From Schistosoma haematobium (taxonomy: Eukaryota; Platyhelminthes; Trematoda; Strigeidida; Schistosomatidae): DNA of 64,000 bases. The stretch lies in assembly GCF_000699445.3 (NCBI RefSeq), contig NC_067196.1, positions 79,288,364 to 79,352,363 of the forward strand, read 5' to 3'. A program made the translations under genes and the position numbers. This document shows positions 58,095 to 64,000 of the stretch, one piece after another. Numbering within the stretch: position 1 is the stretch's first letter; every line of letters begins with the position of its first letter. Under the pieces are notes generated by a model. The model did no database searches. It had not been told where the DNA came from and saw nothing but the letters and a program-made list of their open reading frames with translations.

Positions 58095-58325
58095 AAGTTT
58101 AAATTCACTTGGTGTTGTTTTACTTGTATCTTCCCATTGTTGGTTAGAACTGCATTTGATCAGTCTCATGTTGGCATATGTGAATCCTGTATGGATTGCC
58201 TTGATATAGCCTTAAGTCACAAGCTTTCTAAGCAAAGATGGATAGTGGCTAGCAGTGGAATACAGGACGCGCGTTTCATCCTATTTGTGACTCATCAGCT
58301 GAATGTACCTGTGAATTATACCACA
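58095..58325. mobile_element. Smα-like element with intact minus-strand hammerhead
   Basis: An inverted Smα tail (CACTTGGTGTTGTTTTACTT, GGCATATGTGAATCCTGTAT, GCCTTAAGTCACAAGC), then the inverted ribozyme at 58245-58310, breaking off just past GTACCTG. The ribozyme is listed separately. Confidence 0.75.
58250..58310 (-). ncRNA. Smα-type hammerhead ribozyme, core intact
   Basis: On the minus strand: CTGATGAG (58298-58291), stem II GTC/GAT with a G-U first pair, GAAAC (58277-58273), a tight stem III (ACGCGCGT) and GTC (58268-58266), then CTGTATTCCACTGCTAGCC. All core bases match the known schistosome hammerhead. Stem I is slightly mismatched. Predicted cut after the C complementary to G58266. 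Confidence 0.65.
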
Positions 58326-58974
58326 TCCATTGATCTAAATTGTTTTCCTTTATAACAAGTTATCAAATCATTTTAACATAACTGTATTCATTACTGACCA
58401 TAAAATTAAATATAAAAAATGCATAAACCCGTTAGGAAGATTATTTCTTTATGTAATATTTAATGATATGATGATAAGATATTTCATCAAGTTGCCTTAT
58501 CTAATATTATTTCTATTGATAATGATATCGTTATTCACGTAACTTATTTCCCTTTTTTCTTTAAATGAACTGTTGGTTAATACAAAGTTTATTTTCAAAC
58601 GATACATTGTTCTCCCTGAAAACTGATAAAATTCTTTGCTCTAAGTAGACATTTTCATAGTCAAATTACATTGTGTAATAGGTATCATTACCAAGGTTTG
58701 ACATGACAATTTCGAACAAATTTGGTTATTTATTCTCTGAAGAAGCGGCTTACACTAAGTCACGAAACGTCAGAAAATCAAATTTTTCTACTCACTAGGA
58801 TATTACAAATATATTATTTATTTATACATTGTGTAATGTTTATTTATTTATTGTAAAGTATATCAAGTAATTCAAATCTATAAAATAAACAACAACAGTA
58901 TGTATTTGCTGTAATGAATTTTCATCGTGTCTCATTCAAATCCAGACTATTTCAAATTTCAAGTAAAATCCAAT
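58326..58974. other. AT-rich gap
   Basis: Contains CTCTGAAGAAGCGGCTTACA and CACGAAACGTCAGAAAATCA near 58735-58780, a phrase typical of a dispersed schistosome repeat, not further resolved. Confidence 0.4.
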
Positions 58975-59265
58975 TCACTTGGTATTGTTCGCTTGTATCT
59001 TCCCATTGTTATTTAGGACTCCAGTTGATCAGTCTCTTATTGACATATATGCATCCTGTGTAAATTGCCTCAACATTACCTTAAGTTAGTTAGTTATTAT
59101 GACTCAATACCTAAGTGGATAATGCGATGGCGTTTGAAGCGAACGGTATACTGTGTCCGAGTACCGGACTGAACATCAACTCTGGGATTCAGGTGCATCC
59201 AACTAACGAGTACCGAATAGGACGAAACTCGCGTCCTGGATCCAACTGCTAGCCACCATCCATCT
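58975..59265 (+). mobile_element. Smα-like foldback
   Basis: An inverted tail (TTCACTTGGTATTGTTCGCT, ATTGACATATATGCATCC) is followed by a sense head and ribozyme (GCGATGGCGTTTGAAGCGAA, GGTGCATCC, CTAACGAG, GGACGAAAC, GTC, CTGGATCCAACTGCTAGCC). The ribozyme has A in place of G5 but is otherwise well kept. Confidence 0.75.
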
Positions 59266-60039
59266 TCGCATATGAAATGCAATTCGTTTATGACTAGTTT
59301 TTTTAATAGATAAAAAAATTCCCATAAATCACAAAAATAGATTATATTTTTGTGAATTTTCATGAGTCTCTTATTTCATTAATTCATAGCATAAATTATG
59401 TAATTCCCAGTAAATTATTGTTTACTTTCGTGTATAAACCCTTATCATTAGTTTAATAATTCAAAGTATAAACGTTCTTTCAATAATCAATATTGTTCAT
59501 TTGAAACTAATATGTACTATATGCGTGATCTGTTAAATAAAAATTTGAGCATAATTAGTAATGAAATGGATCATTAAGATTTCAATAACAAGACTAAATT
59601 AAAGATTAGTATCACTGTAAAAATGAATTTTGTTAGTTTTGATAATTGTCAGTGATAATATGAATTTAAGACAGTCGATTTGGTATACTGACTGTATTTG
59701 AAAAAGAAGAATTTCACATTATCATGTATTATACGATCTATTAGGATACATTCAAATATTACTGAAATTAATAACAATCAAAGTATATAAATGCAGGGAA
59801 ATGTTTAATTTCAGCTAACCATAATCTTGTGTACCTATATCTGAAAATGTCTACCATTTTAACTACGCAATGAAATCATGAATGTTTCATTAGATAATTT
59901 CAAGTCTCTAAGTAATTCCTAATACTAACACTAGGGATCAGCTATAATATAGAAAATCTGTAAATAGTTAATACTGTTTTTATTTTCATAACTTCTTTCT
60001 CCAATCATTTTCTAGCTACCAGTAAAATAGACATATAAA
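59266..60039. other. AT-rich gap
   Basis: No supported feature. Confidence 0.4.
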
Positions 60040-60257
60040 TGAAAATTATATTTGAAGTAATCTCAGTGATTGAAATTTAAAATAATTACAACATGTCGTC
60101 CAGTAAACTTGTCTGGACTTCTTCAGGGTAATAATCAAAATCAAAATCATCCAAGAATTAACAATCAAATCAGATCAAATCTATACTAGTTTACTTGATG
60201 AAAGGTTGGAATAATTTTAAATTTCAATCGCTGAGATTACTTCAAATATAATTTTCA
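60040..60257. mobile_element. Foldback element of unknown family
   Basis: Left arm 60040-60115 and right arm about 60182-60257 are inverted repeats: the outer 46 bp (GAAAATTATATTTGAAGTAA onwards) match with a single mismatch, and similarity fades inward through GTAAACT. The loop is about 65 bp. It shares nothing with the SINE or Merlin ends. No firm target duplication is seen. Confidence 0.75.
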
Positions 60258-62779
60258 CATGTAATGTCTTCTGTATACTCGACGTACAATTTTTGTGAAA
60301 CTATTCATTCTAATCTTGATGAATATTCTTATAGATCTAAACAAATCTCCACAGTTCTTGAAAACTCCACCATAAAACTTGAATATTAAAAATGAAAACT
60401 TTTGAGAGAATGTTACAGGAAAATGACACATCTTAATTACCTTTGTGCCTTGATGGTTGAGTATTTATTGGTAGATACATTGAACCAGAGTGTAATTCAG
60501 TTGAAAAAGAAGAAAAACTATATTTCAGCAGTTTCTTTGTACAAGTTCGAGAACACAGTCATACAAAGGAGATTTCATTGATAAATAATCCATTTGTTTT
60601 GTAGTCATTTTCGATTGATTGTTTGATTATCCTGATATTTCTGTCTTCTACTTATTCAACTTTTTTTTCTTAACTCACATTAATTTTTCATTTAAATTCT
60701 AAATGTAAATAATACTGGAACTTTTTTTCAAAATAACTTAACCGTCTCTAACTTGTAGTGACTTTACTTTGTTACTCGATCACCTCGATAACCGTTATAA
60801 TCTAAATTTTAACGGTGATTAAAATTAAAAGGCAATGAAAAGAGGTTACTATAGTTTATCAAGGGATAATGTAGATCACAAAGGCATAAGCACATCGAAC
60901 AAATTTGGAGCGGAGAGGCGAACAAGTAAGTATATACGAGCAATTACATAGACAAATATATGGTCAAATAGCTTAAGGGCACAGCAAGACAAAGCAAGAA
61001 CAAATAATAAGATTTGAGTAGATATATACATGGAGTGGAGAATGAATTATCGAGTAACATTTAATATATTAACATTTTACCTAAAGTTCGTCATATGATC
61101 TAGTGATCATAACGGTACAAAGGAATATGCAATTTTTTACTGTTTTAATAACATCGTCTGTTAAGCAAGTTAATAAAAGGGTTTAATTGAAATTAACCAT
61201 GATCGAAGTTGGTGGTAGGATAGTTGATATAATTGTATGTAAAATAGATTTATGTAGAATAAAACGGTATACATTTTATCTATTGACAATGTCGTCATGT
61301 TAACTAAAACAGCACTATTATATAGCATTGTTAGGATGGCGTGGACAATGGTAAATTAACTGAGCTTCATTCCCTCTGCAATTGATGATTTCTTTAAAGC
61401 TATCATAATGCTTTTGTTATTAGAAATACACGTGAAACCAATTTGAAATAATTATAACATATAATAGAGTGCACTGCAATCGATTTTGCTTTACACTGGA
61501 CTAAGTAAGCAGTTTAGATCAAATAAACAGACAGTATTACAGTAAGGAAGATTCATCATGCAAGTGGATAGTAATTGAAGCAGACACTTCTTTCGTTCTT
61601 CAGAATGACAACAAAAGTTTGACGATTAAAACATTCAGTATAGTGAATGCTGTATCATCGAAAACGTGTTAGTATAACATGGGTGTTTACATACAGTAAT
61701 AAATTATGATATCAAATATTAAAGTAAATCTAGCTTCAGAATAGGCACATATGATTAGTTTATGATCACTAAGTTTATAACTGATGACTGACTTATGAGG
61801 AGGGTATGGTTTCATTTATATTTTCTAATGATAAGTAAACTAATAACAATCCATAGTGGTTATAAATTTCTCAACGTGTACAGTCCTTTATAGTTCGAAG
61901 TCACATGATTCGACATAACAGTGACAATGAAATCTAAGAAATGTAGATTAATTATTTTGCATATCATAAAGTTGATGACCGTTACTGAGTGAATAAGTGG
62001 CTAACAATATGTTACCTATGCTTACCCATAACCTACCATCCTGAATAATGATAAACTATCTGTCCGGTTTTTTTGGATACCATAAGATTTATAATAAAAA
62101 GTGATCAACAAATATGTGACATTACTTCATATCCACTAGTAACCTCAGTAACAAATCAACATTTATACCAGTTCCTTTTATATATTAGCAGATGCTTAAA
62201 CAGATTAAATGATCTAAAAATATTTTCAAAGTCCTTATCTCCGTACTTATTAAACAAAATATAAACAAGATAAGAATCAGTCTTTAATTCCTCACTTTAT
62301 TCATTGCTTAAAGTCTCTTATTCTAAATAATAAGTTGTATGTATTACTTTAAAGCGAATAATGCTACCTCACTGTTTAATAATAGAAGTCGGTAAGATAT
62401 AGTGTTTATTTCAAACAGTTAAAGCCTTTTGTTAAAATAACTATAGATCCAAACCAGACTGCATGATTTCTATTATGATAAACTAAGTAACTTAAAAAGA
62501 CTTTTTCGTATTACATTTATCGGTTTTAAAATCTAAATTATATTCTTTTATTTATATACGGTATCAAACCATTATTTTTTCTTCTACCTTCAAGTGATCA
62601 AACCATAATTCTGTTTTATTCAACTACTCTGTCTCATAAAAGTTTATTATCTTGAATCTAGGTAACATAAGTCAACAGAAATATCTTTATTTCAGCGGAA
62701 ATTTTAGATTTTCAAATAGTAATATCAAGATAATCCGATTCGGATCCATATATATATCAACACAAACTGATGATTATCA
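60258..62779. other. AT-rich gap of about 2.5 kb
   Basis: No supported gene or repeat; the frame at 62073-62264 has no motif. Confidence 0.45.
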
Positions 62780-62978
62780 GTATGAGGATTTGTGGAAATT
62801 GTAGTCTTTTTACAGTTTAATTCACGAGTAGAGTAATGTTAGGCATTAACACTGTTGGATATCAACTCAATGGTTTAGAGGTTAAACATAAATGTGTGAG
62901 ACCGAACGTATTGGTTTCAACTCCCACGTGAGGAATCGTGGTGGTCTAGCTTAGATTAATTCATGACTTCAAATGTGA
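62780..62978. mobile_element. Foldback SINE without ribozyme
   Basis: An inverted tail stub (GTATGAGGATTTGTGGAAAT) leads to a sense head end and tRNA-like block (AACTCAATGGTTTAGAGG, GTTTCAACTCCCACGTGAGG), then jumps from ATCGTGG straight into the tail (TGGTCTAGC). The ribozyme is precisely missing between the two GTGG phrases. Confidence 0.65.
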
Positions 62979-62979
62979 A

Positions 62980-62983
<4 letters not shown>

Positions 62984-63046
<63 letters not shown>
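62984..63046. repeat. (AT)n microsatellite
   Basis: About 63 bp of AT dinucleotides directly behind the foldback SINE. Confidence 0.95.
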
Positions 63047-63048
<2 letters not shown>

Positions 63049-63638
63049 GTTAAATATAACATGATTGTATACGGAAGTTGGACATACGCAATCCCATTTG
63101 CAGAAGTTGTACAATAGTAGTTACAGTTATTTTACACATACTGAGTTTTAATAAAATAGAAAATTGTTGCGTCATTTTTAAAGGTATCATATGTTAGTGG
63201 AAAACTCAAAATTATGTAACGGTTAAATGGTAGTAAGAATAAAAATAACTTATAGAATAAAAAGAATAATAATAAGTGTTCACCCAATGATCATAAATAA
63301 AAGATTAGCATGTGTTAGTAGCAAATTAAGAATAACCAGTTAGGATCATGATAGAACAAAGGACTTATTATACTTGGATCTGAGAAATTTGGAATAAGAA
63401 ATTCATGAATAACAAAGGCTTTATCAATTTAAGCCTGGTCTTTATGTTCAGAAGAGTGAATCCTATCATCAGAATGAAAATTTTCCCCACTGAACTCCGT
63501 TTTTTTCTAAATTACATTCCATTGATTAAAAAAAGAATATTGTCTAATATGAGATTAGAGGTAAATAATATGAATAAATACTGATTGAGAATTATCTTTC
63601 ATAATTCGATGGTTGATGATAGGCAGATGACAAAAAAA
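63047..63638. other. AT-rich gap
   Basis: No supported feature. Confidence 0.4.
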
Positions 63639-63639
63639 T

Positions 63640-63895
63640 CAAAGATGGATAGTGGCTAACAGTAGAATCCAGGACGCGGGTTTCGTCCCATTTGGGATTT
63701 GTCAACTGGTTGTACATACATCCCAGAGATGGTATTTATTACTGGACTGGATTTCACTGCTAACCACTATCCATTTCTGTCTATAATACTTGTGACTTAT
63801 GGCAATATCGAGGCAATCCACTCAGGATGCACATATACCAATAACAGACTGATCAATTACAATCTTAAGCATCAATAGGAAGATTCAAACAAACA
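63640..63895. mobile_element. Smα-like foldback
   Basis: The inverted ribozyme (63643-63730; on the minus strand TTGACAA, GGACGAAAC, GTC, CTGGATTCTACTGTTAGCC) is joined near 63745 to a sense 3' part (CTGGATTTCACTGCTAACC) and tail (GGCAATATCGAGGCAATCCA, ACCAATAACAGACTGATCAA). The core is damaged at C3 and G8. Confidence 0.75.
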
Positions 63896-64000
63896 ATACA
63901 AAAATGCATTAGTAGATGCAATAATCATTTTCAATACTTTTTGACAGATAATTGAGAAATATTCACATTTTTTGTTTATCTATACCTATAACTATTCAAA

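Overview
The window looks like AT-rich intergenic or intronic DNA of a blood fluke, most likely genus Schistosoma. The reasons are the set of repeats recognised: RTE-clade and CR1-like LINEs, Merlin DNA transposons, Smα-like hammerhead SINEs and a second tRNA-like SINE with a hammerhead. The species cannot be fixed from sequence alone. I see no host protein gene, tRNA gene or rRNA gene; every recognisable coding sequence belongs to a transposable element.

Layout. Positions 1-1912 are featureless AT-rich DNA. At 1925-5772 lies a full RTE-clade LINE on the minus strand with an uninterrupted 1016-residue endonuclease/reverse transcriptase, a 12-bp target-site duplication and an (AAAT)n tail. From 5867 to 6645 are two hammerhead-SINE units. 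At 7361-11832 is a decayed plus-strand RTE of a second family with a (TGAC)n tail, disrupted at 8527-9084 by a reverse-oriented RTE 5'UTR piece and a short SINE. From 12 to 39 kb SINE units are scattered in AT-rich DNA with an RTE 5'UTR fragment (16.4 kb), an RTE 3' fragment joined to a CR1-like 3' end (19.45-20.86 kb), a CR1-like RT relic (34 kb), long (TA)n tracts and an unexplained GC-rich island (38.9-39.3 kb). A third kind of RTE fragment is at 39.7-40.3 kb. From 42 to 64 kb there are more SINE units, a Merlin transposase relic with a separate 280-bp Merlin MITE, several Smα-like elements and an unrelated foldback repeat at 60.0-60.26 kb.

The dominant theme is a tRNA-like SINE family carrying a hammerhead ribozyme. 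Its sense order is a head block, an A/B-box tRNA-like block, the hammerhead and a conserved tail. Most copies are not simple monomers: a full copy is joined head-to-head to an inverted tail or hammerhead-plus-tail, so the unit has terminal inverted repeats and two hammerheads in opposite orientation. Three copies share a further composite with an AT-rich spacer of about 190 bp and the same hammerhead-killing changes, which suggests that the composite itself spread. A few hammerheads, best at 43.26 kb, 36.13 kb and 58.27 kb (minus strand), keep all core bases.

The SINEs encode no protein; the RTE endonuclease/RT and Merlin transposase families are the plausible trans-acting machinery, but no partnership is proven here.
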